Below are positions 9,019-17,929 of a stretch of DNA of 64,000 nt, one piece after another. The position numbers and the translations under genes are program-made. The DNA comes from Colwellia piezophila ATCC BAA-637 (GTDB lineage: Bacteria > Pseudomonadota > Gammaproteobacteria > Enterobacterales > Alteromonadaceae). The number at the start of each line of letters is the position of its first letter. Position 1 is the stretch's first letter. The stretch lies in the NCBI RefSeq assembly GCF_000378625.1, contig NZ_KB905161.1:430244-494243 (forward strand), read 5' to 3'. Below the pieces are notes generated by a model. That model had not been told where the DNA came from. It saw only the letters and a program-made list of their open reading frames with translations, and made no database searches.

Positions 9019-9490
9019 TGCCGGCAAAGGAATTGCCATATCACAGTTAAAAGTACCGCTCAAAGCACCGTTAAAGGCCCAGCTAAGAGTAAAGTTCATA
9101 GTAGCTTTATTACTGTGCAGCTTACTTTTAGCTGAACAAGTAAATGCTAATGAGGTCAAAACGGTTAATAGTGCCGAAGTAACGTTTACTGCCCTGCCCG
9201 AACAATGTGTCACCTTAAGGCAAGGCCGAGATTGTTTTGCTACGGTAGAATTGCAATGGCAGTCATCAGACAAGCAAAGTTTTTGCTTGTATCAAGAAGG
9301 TAAAAATAAGCAGCTAGGTTGTTGGCAAAACAATAACAAGCTGCAAATAAAAATTGAGTTTGAATCTAACAAGAGCATTAACTATCAGCTACGTACTGTA
9401 AGTGATAATAAAGTCATCGCCGAGACGCAAGTCGAAGTTAGTTGGCAACATAAAAACACCACCCGTAAACGTCGCTGGAGAATGTTTTAA
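9008..9490 (+). CDS. DUF3019 family secreted protein
   Basis: About 160 residues from the ATG at 9008, which I prefer to a TTG four codons upstream because GGGGTG lies a few bases before the ATG. A positively charged leader with a hydrophobic core (FIVALLLCSLLLAEQVNA) forms a signal peptide. The mature domain holds two pairs of cysteines (ALPEQCVTL/GRDCFATV and SFCLYQ/LGCWQNN), consistent with disulfides and with the DUF3019 family. The C-terminus is very basic (RKRRWRM). The role is unknown. Its position between an outer-membrane protein and a two-component pair suggests a periplasmic partner or sensor modulator. Confidence 0.75.
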   Translation: MYFNAGKGIAISQLKVPLKAPLKAQLRVKFIVALLLCSLLLAEQVNANEVKTVNSAEVTFTALPEQCVTLRQGRDCFATVELQWQSSDKQSFCLYQEGKNKQLGCWQNNNKLQIKIEFESNKSINYQLRTVSDNKVIAETQVEVSWQHKNTTRKRRWRMF

Positions 9491-9533
9491 TAAAGGCAAG
9501 TGCCGTAGCTAGATAAATACTAGGAAAAATTAA

Positions 9534-10262
9534 ATGTTTAATATTTTATTGGTAGAAGATGATATTAGCCTTGCTGATTGGGTCTGTGAATATTTAAGCG
9601 AACAAGGCTTTAATGTTTCCCATGTTGCCCGTGGCGACTTAGTGATGGATGTTATCAAAAGAAATAGCACTGATATCGTTTTACTCGATGTCATGTTACC
9701 TGGCCTAAATGGCATAGAAGTTTGCCGGCTTATTCGCCAGAATAAACAAAGCCAAGCAACTCCAATCATTATGTTAACCGCCCGCGCCGATGAATTTGAT
9801 GAAGTGATTGGCTTAGAAGCTGGCGCGGATGACTATGTAATAAAGCCTGTTCGTCCGCGTGCTTTATTAGCGCGTATTAACCGTCAATTAAGTCAAAGTA
9901 ATAAAGCAGAAAGTAATCTCAATAGCGAGCTTGTTTTTGGTGATCTCACCATAAACCAAGAAGCAAAGCGTGTCGTTTATCAAGATAAAGAAGTTGAGTT
10001 ATCAACCAGCCTATTTACCTTTCTCACCTACTTAGCCCAGCATGCTGGCAGTGTTGTTGATAGAGACTCGGTTTTTAAAGCGTTGAAAAAACGTGAGTAT
10101 GATGGCCAAGATAGGCGCTTCGACGTAATGTTATCGACCTTACGAAAATTATTTAATGACGATCCACAAAAACCGCAAAAGTTTAAAACTATTTGGGGCA
10201 AAGGTTATTTATTTGTTAGTGATGCTTGGCAAGAAAAACCAAGCTTGGACAATGAAGAATAA
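9534..10262 (+). CDS. OmpR-family response regulator
   Basis: 242 residues. The receiver domain (1-118) has the acidic pair ED at 8-9, phosphoacceptor Asp52 in LLDVMLPG, Thr82 and Lys104 in VIKPV. A winged-helix DNA-binding domain follows (about 130-232) and ends with WGKGYLFV, typical of OmpR/PhoB. It is co-transcribed with the sensor kinase 2 bases downstream. Its likely targets include the upstream MipA/DUF3019 genes and possibly the TonB receptor, by analogy with the conserved cassette; no binding site was identified. Confidence 0.92.
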   Translation: MFNILLVEDDISLADWVCEYLSEQGFNVSHVARGDLVMDVIKRNSTDIVLLDVMLPGLNGIEVCRLIRQNKQSQATPIIMLTARADEFDEVIGLEAGADDYVIKPVRPRALLARINRQLSQSNKAESNLNSELVFGDLTINQEAKRVVYQDKEVELSTSLFTFLTYLAQHAGSVVDRDSVFKALKKREYDGQDRRFDVMLSTLRKLFNDDPQKPQKFKTIWGKGYLFVSDAWQEKPSLDNEE

Positions 10263-10264
10263 CC

Positions 10265-11569
10265 ATGCGTGGCATTTATATTAGTATTATCTTTACCGTA
10301 TTGGGCTCGCTATTTTTTATTGGCTGGGGCTTAGATAAACTAGTAGAGTATTCAAACGAAGATAAAATAACTGAGACACCAGCAACGACTATCTACCGTC
10401 AGCTGCTTGATGGGCTATCTGACGAACTTAGTTCGCTAAGCAGTATACAGTTAGCTGAAAAAGTTGAATTATTTCAACAACATTATCAAATAAAAACCAG
10501 CTTAGCTTCCAGTAAAAAAATTGCCTTGCCTAGTTCACTGGTAGCAGAGTTAAAACAGCAAGGCGGCTTGCTACTTGCTTCAAGCAGCAATCAATACTTA
10601 TTAAAAAACATCACCAATCATGCTGAATTTTTATTGCGCCTTGAGTTACCCGCTGAAAAAATTGATGATAATAACTTAAATTTCATCTTAACCTTAATAC
10701 TCTACGTAAGCATATGTGGCATATTAATTTTATGGTTAATTCCCTTAACAAGACGGTTATACCTACTTAATAATGCGGCCGCTAAAATTGGCTCAGGACA
10801 GCTTGATGTCCGTATCGCCAGCAGCCGTTTTTCCTATATAAAGGTGTTAGAGCAAAGCTTTAATACCATGGCCAGTAAAATTGAAAAGCTGGTGGCCGAT
10901 AATAAAATTCTCGCCCGCAGTTTATCCCATGATATTCGCACGCCAATGGCTTGTTTACGTTTTGGCATAGAAGCGGCTTTAGACAGTAAATCAGTTGAAA
11001 AGAAAAACACTTATCTCTCACGCATGGATAATGAATTAACCTGTATGGAAGAAATGACCCGGGTATTTCTTGACTATGCCTCGATGGAGCGCCAAGGGCT
11101 AAATTTGAAAAAGCAGCAAACTAATGTTTATGCCTTAATTACCTCTGCCATTAATGATTGCCAAGTATTGGCAGAGCAAAAAAATATTACCGTACATTTA
11201 ACGGGTGATGCCAGCATAGACTATGCATTAGATTATCACTGGAGCTATCGCGCTTTAGTCAATCTTATAAGTAATGCTATAGGTTACGCCAATAACCAAG
11301 TAGTACTCACCATAAGTAATACTAATCAGCTACTGACTATTACCGTGGAAGATGATGGCAAAGGCATTGCCGATGATAAACTTGCCATCATATTTACTGC
11401 CTTTGTCAAACTTGATGCGGACAGATCAAGAGAGCAAGGTCACTTTGGCTTAGGCTTGGCCATCTGCAGTAAAGTCATGGACTGGCATCAAGGCAGCATT
11501 AATGCCCGCAATAGCAAGCAGCTATCCGGTGCTTGCTTTACCTTGAACTTTCCAAAACAACTCCGTTAG
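10265..11569 (+). CDS. Membrane sensor histidine kinase partner of the upstream regulator
   Basis: 434 residues. Transmembrane segments lie at about residues 3-22 and 139-160, with a roughly 115-residue periplasmic sensor between them. A HAMP region (about 160-215) is followed by the H-box SLSHDIRTPMAC with His222, an N-box (NLISNAIGYA), G1 (VEDDGKGI) and G2 (GHFGLGLAIC). All catalytic boxes are intact. The start codon lies 2 bases after the response-regulator stop, so the two are a cognate pair. The signal is unknown; the linked barrel and DUF3019 protein suggest envelope stress. Confidence 0.92.
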   Translation: MRGIYISIIFTVLGSLFFIGWGLDKLVEYSNEDKITETPATTIYRQLLDGLSDELSSLSSIQLAEKVELFQQHYQIKTSLASSKKIALPSSLVAELKQQGGLLLASSSNQYLLKNITNHAEFLLRLELPAEKIDDNNLNFILTLILYVSICGILILWLIPLTRRLYLLNNAAAKIGSGQLDVRIASSRFSYIKVLEQSFNTMASKIEKLVADNKILARSLSHDIRTPMACLRFGIEAALDSKSVEKKNTYLSRMDNELTCMEEMTRVFLDYASMERQGLNLKKQQTNVYALITSAINDCQVLAEQKNITVHLTGDASIDYALDYHWSYRALVNLISNAIGYANNQVVLTISNTNQLLTITVEDDGKGIADDKLAIIFTAFVKLDADRSREQGHFGLGLAICSKVMDWHQGSINARNSKQLSGACFTLNFPKQLR

Positions 11570-11670
11570 CAGCAAAAATCACCACAATAAACCGATATAA
11601 ATTAGGCTTTTCATCATACTTTACTATGCTTTGTAGATAGCTATTTACTCAGTAAAGACTAACAAAAGTT

Positions 11671-14600
11671 ATGCATAATAATTCTCAGCAAAAATCTGGT
11701 TTTCAGTTCACCATAAAGAAAAAACTCATCCTTAATGCATTTATTAATATTGCCTTAATGTTAATTATTGGCCTCTATGCTTTAAATCAAATGAAATTGA
11801 TTGGTGAAGAGGTTGAAGAAATTGCTGAAATTGATATGCCGTTAATACGAAGTATTACCGCGATAGAAACCCATCAACTCGAACAAGCTCTGTATTTAGA
11901 GCGTCTATTACGCTTAGGTACACAGACATTTCAATCAGCGTTGACCGTGCAAGAGTACGCCATGGCTAAAGCTAAGTTTCTCAGCTACGGTGAGCAAGTT
12001 AAACAAGAATTGATTCTGGTAGAGTCTAAGGTAAATGATGACATAGAAATCACGCCTTACGAGGCAGACAAACAAGAATTCCAATACGTATTAAAACAAA
12101 TCATAAATATAAGCGCCGAGCACAAGAGTTATCAAAAACATGCGATGAAAATCATTGCTCTGCTCAATGCAAAACTAAATGGTTTAGCATTCAAGGACTC
12201 CGCACCTCTAGGAGAACCCCAAGGCAATGATACTGCCACCTCAACTGAGCAGTATTTGACAGAGAGTAGGACTGAGCTTCAACAAAGCAGCTTGCTGGCG
12301 GAGCTGGCGGAGCTTGAACAGCTTATTCACAATATTGAAATAGAAGAAGATGAAATTGACTACGAGCTTGAGCAGTTATTAAAAGAAATCGAAGATTTCA
12401 CCCAAAAATCACTCTACGCTGCCGAAGAGCATGAGAAGTCGGCTATTAAACAAATTCTTTTGCTGATAATTATCGGCACGATTCTAGCCACATTAGGCTC
12501 GTTTATTATTGCTCGGCTTATTAGTTTACCTATCACCCGATTAAAGGAGCTGGCCAAGAAGGTAGCCACCGGTGATTTAAGCCAACAAATCACCCAAATC
12601 AGCAATGATGAACTCGGTGATTTATCCCTATCAATTAATAGCACCGTACAATCCATGGCCGAAGCGGCGCAACAAGCTGAAGCTATCGCATCGGGGGATT
12701 TTAGCCAGGAAATTCACCCTAAAAGTGAGCAAGACAAGCTAGGCCATGCTTTATATAATATGAAGGCGCAAATTATTGAGAAAAATACTAGCTTGGCAGA
12801 AAAAATGGCCCTTAATGAGGGCATAGTGAATACCAGTTTGGATGCTATTTTAACCATAGATGAACTAGGTACTATTTTATCGTGTAACAACTCGACTATG
12901 CGTTTATTTCATTATCGTCGAGAGGAAATCATAGGAGAGAATATTAAAATGCTGATGCCTATGCCTTATACAGCCGAGCACGATAGTTACCTCAATAATT
13001 ATAAAACTAGCGGCATAAAAAAAGTTATTGGCAGTGGCAGAGAGGTTAAGGCACTTAAAAAAGATGGCACTATATTCCCTATTGCGCTGTCTGTTGGCGA
13101 AGTTACCAAGCAAGATGCTCAAAACAGGATTTACACCGGTTTTATTCGAGATATCTCCCAAGAGAAAAAATTTGAAGCCGACTTACAGCAAAATAACGAT
13201 CAGCTATCTAAACAAAATGAGCGCCAGCATCAATTAGCTGAAATTAACGAACTGACTCAGGGCATCACAGATCTTAGCAAATTGAGTGATGACATCATCA
13301 CCAGTTTAGCCAAGGCCTGCCAAGCAGGACATGGGGTGATATATATAAAAGAGCAAGAAGATAGTAATAAATTATCGCTGGTCGGCAGTTACGCCTTCCA
13401 CTCTAGAAAAAATATTGCCGCTACTATCAATATCGGCGAAGGCTTGGTTGGCCAGTGCGCGAAAGAGAGAAAAGTTATTCTCCTGACTAAGGTACCGGGT
13501 GATTATATTCAAATAAATTCCGCCTTAGGTGAGCAAACACCGCTTAATTTAATACTGTTACCGGTACTTTTTGAAACCAAAGTCATGGCCGTTATTGAGT
13601 TGGCTTCCTTCCACGAATTTACTGAGGAGCAGCAGATAACATTAACGCAAGTCGCTCAAAGTCTCGGCATAGTCATTAACAACCTATTTAATCAACAAAG
13701 AACCAAACAACTTTTACACGAAACTCAGCAACAGGCTGAGGAATTACAAACCCAACAAGAAGAGTTAAAAAGTGCCAATGAAAATCTAGTCGAACAAACC
13801 GAGCAATTAAAAGCCTCAGAAGAGGAGTTAAGGCAACAAAGTGAGGAACTTCAAGTCTCTAATGAAGAATTAGGACAAAGACAAAAAGATTTACAAGCAC
13901 AAAGAGACAAGATTGCCGCTTCTGAGCAAGAGTTGTCGATTAAAGCTAAAGAACTGACTATAGCAAGTAAATACAAGTCTGAATTTTTAGCAAATATGAG
14001 CCATGAATTAAGAACGCCACTTAATAGCTTATTATTGTTGGCTAAAGGCTTAGCTGACAATAACAGTGGTCACTTAGATGAAACTGAAGTTGAAGATGCC
14101 CATATTATCTATGATGGTGGTCAAAGCCTACTGCACCTGATTAACGATATTCTCGACTTATCAAAAGTAGAAGCGGGAAAATTAAATATTCATCTGGAAA
14201 AAGTACAACTGAGTCAAGTTAAAGAAAAGTTATTGCAACTCTTTAACCCGTTGGCAAAAGAGAGAAATATTCAACTGTCTGCTAGCATAGACAAAAATGT
14301 ACCAGATAACATAGTCACCGATAGTCAACGTCTTGAGCAAGTTTTACGAAATTTACTTTCTAATGCGGTTAAATTTACTGAAATGGGTGAAGTAAAAATA
14401 AACTTTACCCTGCCGGCTGAAAACACTCACTTTAGACACCCGCACTTAAGCGTGACCAACAGTTTGGCTATTGCGGTTACTGATACCGGCGTAGGAATTG
14501 CGGAAGATAAACTACAAGCCATTTTTGAGGCCTTTCAACAAGAAGATGGCTCAACTAGCCGAAAATATGGCGGTACCGGCTTAGGTTTAACCATAGCGAG

Positions 14601-16104
14601 AGAATTAAGCCATTTACTGGGCGGGGAAATACAACTGACCAGCACAAGATATAAAGGCAGTACTTTTACGCTATTTTTACCACTATCGTCGGATGATATC
14701 GCTAGCCCTGCCAGTAAAAATGAGACCGAGGTTATAGCAGCCGACCTAGAGAGTGAAAATAGCGCAGCAAGCACATTACCTCAGCAAGCAGTTGCTAATT
14801 ACCCCGCCGCTAACCAAGCTAAAACCTCTGAATTAGCGCGTATTGATAGAGAAATAGATTTAGAGCTGAATATTTTTATTGATGACGATAGATTCAATAT
14901 TATCGCGGGCGATAAAACACTGTTAGTTATTGATGATGACAAAATCTTTGCGAAAATATTACGTGATTATGCCCGAAAAAGTGGCTATAAATGCCTAGTC
15001 GCCGGTGATGGCCGTTCGGGTATCTATTTAGCACAACATCATCAGCCCAATGGCATTATTCTTGATCTTATGCTGCCTGATATTGATGGTCACCAAGTAT
15101 TAGAGCAATTAAAGTCCAGCTTAAAAACCCAACACATTCCAGTAGAGATTATTTCAGCTCATAGTGAGAATCGTAGTGAAGCATTAGCCGAAGGCGCCAT
15201 TGGCTTACAAACCAAACCCGTTAGCCATGAACAGCTGCATCAAGTATTAGCTGAAATTGAAAATATATCTAAAGCAAAAATCCGCCAAGTATTAATTATT
15301 GAAGATAATCTACACCATAGTAAAGCGACCCGAAGATTACTGGAAAATATCGGTTTAAAAGCGACTTGTGTTGCTACCGGTGAAGAAGGCTGTGCCGCTA
15401 TTTTAACCGGTAAATATGACTGCGTTATTTTAGACTTAGGTTTACCCGATATGGATGGCATTGAGCTATTAAAACAAGTTAATGCTGGCCAGCTAGAAGT
15501 ATTACCTCCGGTGATTGTCTATACCGGAAAAGAAGTGACTGACCAAGAGCAAGCAGAGCTCGATAAATACTCTTCTACGGTAGTGATAAAAGGCATTGGT
15601 TCTCCTGAGCGCTTACTTGATGATATATCACTATTCTTACACGACATTGAAGAGAAGTTAGGAAAGTTAACCACAGCTAAAGATAAAAAAGCTATGCGGC
15701 TTTTACATGATGAAGACGCTATTTTGCAAGGACGAAAAATATTATTAACCGATGATGATATGCGTAATACCTACGCCTTGTCTAAAAAGTTAATTGATAT
15801 AGGTTGTGATGTGGAAATGGCCAATAATGGTAAAGAGGCGATTGAGCTGCTCAGAGAGCATAACGATTTTGAACTTATTTTAATGGATACCATGATGCCA
15901 ATAATGGATGGTAATGAAGCCACCCAAATTATCCGCACCATGAACAACTATAAAAAAACTCCAATTATCGCGCTAACTGCGAAAACGATGCCCGAAGATA
16001 GAGAGTTAGCATTAAAATCTGGCGCCTCAGAATATTTAACTAAACCAATAGATTTTGACAAACTGGTCTCAATTCTACGTATTTGGTTATTTAAAAAAGA
16101 CTAG
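11671..16104 (+). CDS. Large hybrid sensor histidine kinase (HAMP-PAS-GAF-kinase-three receivers)
   Basis: 1477 residues. Domains in order: membrane segment 1 (about 19-40); a helical periplasmic sensor of about 220 residues; membrane segment 2 (about 262-286); HAMP (286-340); PAS (about 382-500, TSLDAILTIDELGTILSCNN); GAF (about 525-670); a long Glu/Gln-rich coiled coil (670-765); HisKA with His778 in ANMSHELRTP; HATPase (about 885-1010); and three receiver domains with phosphoacceptors Asp1132, Asp1255 and Asp1406. This is the architecture of large phosphorelay kinases linked to CheB/CheR. CheR, CheB and a REC-kinase follow on the same strand. The TAG stop shares its first two bases with the TA target and its last base with a MITE; the pre-insertion stop would have been TAA at the same codon. 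Confidence 0.9.
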   Translation: MHNNSQQKSGFQFTIKKKLILNAFINIALMLIIGLYALNQMKLIGEEVEEIAEIDMPLIRSITAIETHQLEQALYLERLLRLGTQTFQSALTVQEYAMAKAKFLSYGEQVKQELILVESKVNDDIEITPYEADKQEFQYVLKQIINISAEHKSYQKHAMKIIALLNAKLNGLAFKDSAPLGEPQGNDTATSTEQYLTESRTELQQSSLLAELAELEQLIHNIEIEEDEIDYELEQLLKEIEDFTQKSLYAAEEHEKSAIKQILLLIIIGTILATLGSFIIARLISLPITRLKELAKKVATGDLSQQITQISNDELGDLSLSINSTVQSMAEAAQQAEAIASGDFSQEIHPKSEQDKLGHALYNMKAQIIEKNTSLAEKMALNEGIVNTSLDAILTIDELGTILSCNNSTMRLFHYRREEIIGENIKMLMPMPYTAEHDSYLNNYKTSGIKKVIGSGREVKALKKDGTIFPIALSVGEVTKQDAQNRIYTGFIRDISQEKKFEADLQQNNDQLSKQNERQHQLAEINELTQGITDLSKLSDDIITSLAKACQAGHGVIYIKEQEDSNKLSLVGSYAFHSRKNIAATINIGEGLVGQCAKERKVILLTKVPGDYIQINSALGEQTPLNLILLPVLFETKVMAVIELASFHEFTEEQQITLTQVAQSLGIVINNLFNQQRTKQLLHETQQQAEELQTQQEELKSANENLVEQTEQLKASEEELRQQSEELQVSNEELGQRQKDLQAQRDKIAASEQELSIKAKELTIASKYKSEFLANMSHELRTPLNSLLLLAKGLADNNSGHLDETEVEDAHIIYDGGQSLLHLINDILDLSKVEAGKLNIHLEKVQLSQVKEKLLQLFNPLAKERNIQLSASIDKNVPDNIVTDSQRLEQVLRNLLSNAVKFTEMGEVKINFTLPAENTHFRHPHLSVTNSLAIAVTDTGVGIAEDKLQAIFEAFQQEDGSTSRKYGGTGLGLTIARELSHLLGGEIQLTSTRYKGSTFTLFLPLSSDDIASPASKNETEVIAADLESENSAASTLPQQAVANYPAANQAKTSELARIDREIDLELNIFIDDDRFNIIAGDKTLLVIDDDKIFAKILRDYARKSGYKCLVAGDGRSGIYLAQHHQPNGIILDLMLPDIDGHQVLEQLKSSLKTQHIPVEIISAHSENRSEALAEGAIGLQTKPVSHEQLHQVLAEIENISKAKIRQVLIIEDNLHHSKATRRLLENIGLKATCVATGEEGCAAILTGKYDCVILDLGLPDMDGIELLKQVNAGQLEVLPPVIVYTGKEVTDQEQAELDKYSSTVVIKGIGSPERLLDDISLFLHDIEEKLGKLTTAKDKKAMRLLHDEDAILQGRKILLTDDDMRNTYALSKKLIDIGCDVEMANNGKEAIELLREHNDFELILMDTMMPIMDGNEATQIIRTMNNYKKTPIIALTAKTMPEDRELALKSGASEYLTKPIDFDKLVSILRIWLFKKD

Positions 16105-16367
16105 GGGCTGTTGATCTTTCAGGGTTAAAATTTATTCAATTTAAAACGGATTTAATCGCGACGAGAGCTTTGTATCATAGTCATTCTATTAAAAAAGCGA
16201 GCAACAATGAGTAAATTTGTTTTAAATGAACCCTAAAGGGCAGCACTTGTTTGAAATTTATACTACGTTATCGTATGTTCGAGTAGCTAGCTACACGTCA
16301 CATACTCTGCCTTGTCTAAATACCAAACAAGTTGCTGTAAAAGTAATCTCGAAAGATCAACAGCCCC
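16104..16367. mobile_element. 264-bp MITE with perfect 17-bp inverted ends and TA duplication
   Basis: The left end GGGGCTGTTGATCTTTC (16104-16120) and right end GAAAGATCAACAGCCCC (16351-16367) are perfect inverted repeats. TA flanks both sides (16102-16103 and 16368-16369), the target pattern of IS630/Tc1-mariner-type transposition. The interior shows no coding frame. Removing the element plus one TA joins GAC-TAA-TACC, restoring a TAA stop for the hybrid kinase and leaving a gap of about 47 bases to cheR. It therefore entered an operon junction without changing the protein. Confidence 0.85.
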
Positions 16368-16416
16368 TAATACCATTTTAAGTCAGCAACATTGATTCGA
16401 TAACAAGGAAAATCTC

Positions 16417-17292
16417 TTGACGCCAACCACTCAAGCAAAGGCCAAAGCTTATAGCCATCGCCCTGACGAAGACGAGATCATGGCACTAGAGATCAAACTA
16501 TTACTCCAAGCCATAGAGTTTCGCTATGATTATGACTTTAGCCATTATGCACAAGCTTCCCTCACTCGCCGCATAAACAACTGCCTTAAAAAAGCGCAAC
16601 TCAACAACATTGCCGAAATGATTCCAAAAGTGTTATACCAGCCTGATTTTTTTGAAATTTTCCTGAAAGAAATGTCAGTAACCGTCACAGAAATGTTTCG
16701 TGATCCACTGGTATTTAAAGCGCTCAGAGACAAGGTTTTTACCCAGTTAAAAACCTACTCGCGGATAAATATTTGGCATGCAGGATGCGCCACAGGGGAA
16801 GAAGTCTATTCATTAGCCATCATGTTAAAAGAAGAAGGTTTACTAGCTCGTAGCCAAATATATGCAACAGACTTTAATAATCAATCGTTAAAAATAGCAG
16901 AGCAAGGTATTTATAAAGCAGAAAAGATCGCCGAGTACACCCATAATTACCAGCTGGCCGGCGGCAAAGCCTCTTTTGCTGATTATTATCAAGCCAAGCA
17001 TGGTTATGCCAAAATACATAATGATCTTAAAGCGCATATTACCTTTGCCCACCATAACCTGATAAAAGACCAATGTTTTGCGCAAATGCATTTAATAATT
17101 TGTCGTAACGTACTTATCTATTTTGATAAAAAGCTACAGAACAATGTCTTATCACTCTTTAATCAAAGTCTATTGCATCGTGGTTATCTATTATTAGGTG
17201 ATAAAGAGTCTCTCGAATTTAGCAATCAAAAAAATAACTTTGAGACTATCGCTAAAGGCCAGCGTATTTTTCAAAAAATCAACTATGAATAA
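16417..17292 (+). CDS. CheR-type protein-glutamate methyltransferase
   Basis: 291 residues. I accept a TTG start at 16417 because AAGGAA lies six bases upstream; the next ATG would remove about 20 residues. The N-terminal helical CheR domain (about 22-80, ALTRR-like LTRRINNCLKKAQ) is followed by the SAM-binding core with NIWHAGCATGEEVYSLAI (about 115) and ATDFNN, then HLIICRNVLIYFD (about 225), the conserved CheR signature. It methylates glutamates of receptor-like partners in the cytoplasm. No chemoreceptor gene is adjacent, so the substrate is more likely the coiled-coil region of the neighbouring hybrid kinase. It is separated from that kinase only by the MITE. Confidence 0.88.
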   Translation: MTPTTQAKAKAYSHRPDEDEIMALEIKLLLQAIEFRYDYDFSHYAQASLTRRINNCLKKAQLNNIAEMIPKVLYQPDFFEIFLKEMSVTVTEMFRDPLVFKALRDKVFTQLKTYSRINIWHAGCATGEEVYSLAIMLKEEGLLARSQIYATDFNNQSLKIAEQGIYKAEKIAEYTHNYQLAGGKASFADYYQAKHGYAKIHNDLKAHITFAHHNLIKDQCFAQMHLIICRNVLIYFDKKLQNNVLSLFNQSLLHRGYLLLGDKESLEFSNQKNNFETIAKGQRIFQKINYE

Positions 17293-17316
17293 TCGTCGCC
17301 AAGCAGCTTACTTATA

Positions 17317-17928
17317 ATGGCAAGCGATAATAACTGCCATTATCAAGCGCTAGTGATCGGTGTATCTGCTGGTGGACTTAATGCGCTCCACAATATATTG
17401 CCTAGACTACCAAATAACTTTCCTCTTGCCATCATTGTGCTGCAGCATAGAGGTGAAGTAGTATTTGAGGGGGCCAACCGTAATGATTTTCTTATCAGTT
17501 ATTTTCAAAAAGATTGCCTTATGCCGGTTACGGAAGCAATGATAGGGGCAACAATAAAGCCGGGGAATATTTACATTGCACCAGCAAAATACCATTTACT
17601 CATTGAAAATACTAAAGTATTTTCTTTAAGTCTTGAGCCGCCAGTTAATTTTGCACTGCCTTCCATTGACGTACTCTTTGACAGTGCGAGTGCTTGCTAC
17701 AAAAATCAATTAATTGGTCTTATACTTACAGGTGCAAGCAGTGATGGCAGTATCGGCCTTAAGACCATTAAAGACCGCGCTGGCTTAACACTGGTACAAG
17801 AGCCCAACACCGCTGAAGTTGACTTTATGCCAAAAGCAGCCATTAACTTACATACAGTAGATCATATTTTACCCTTACATGATATTGCGCCATTTTTGTG
17901 CAATCTCATGCTAGGAAACAAGGATTAA
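17317..17928 (+). CDS. CheB methylesterase domain protein without a receiver
   Basis: 203 residues, only the catalytic CheB domain. Catalytic serine in GVSAGGLN (about residue 16), histidine in VLQHRGE (about 44) and aspartate in GASSDGSIG (about 140) are all present. It should reverse the CheR methylation. The receiver domain that normally controls CheB is missing, but a separate REC-kinase gene starts one base after its stop codon, so regulation could be by partner proteins. It is 24 bases downstream of cheR. Confidence 0.88.
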   Translation: MASDNNCHYQALVIGVSAGGLNALHNILPRLPNNFPLAIIVLQHRGEVVFEGANRNDFLISYFQKDCLMPVTEAMIGATIKPGNIYIAPAKYHLLIENTKVFSLSLEPPVNFALPSIDVLFDSASACYKNQLIGLILTGASSDGSIGLKTIKDRAGLTLVQEPNTAEVDFMPKAAINLHTVDHILPLHDIAPFLCNLMLGNKD

Positions 17929-17929
17929 C

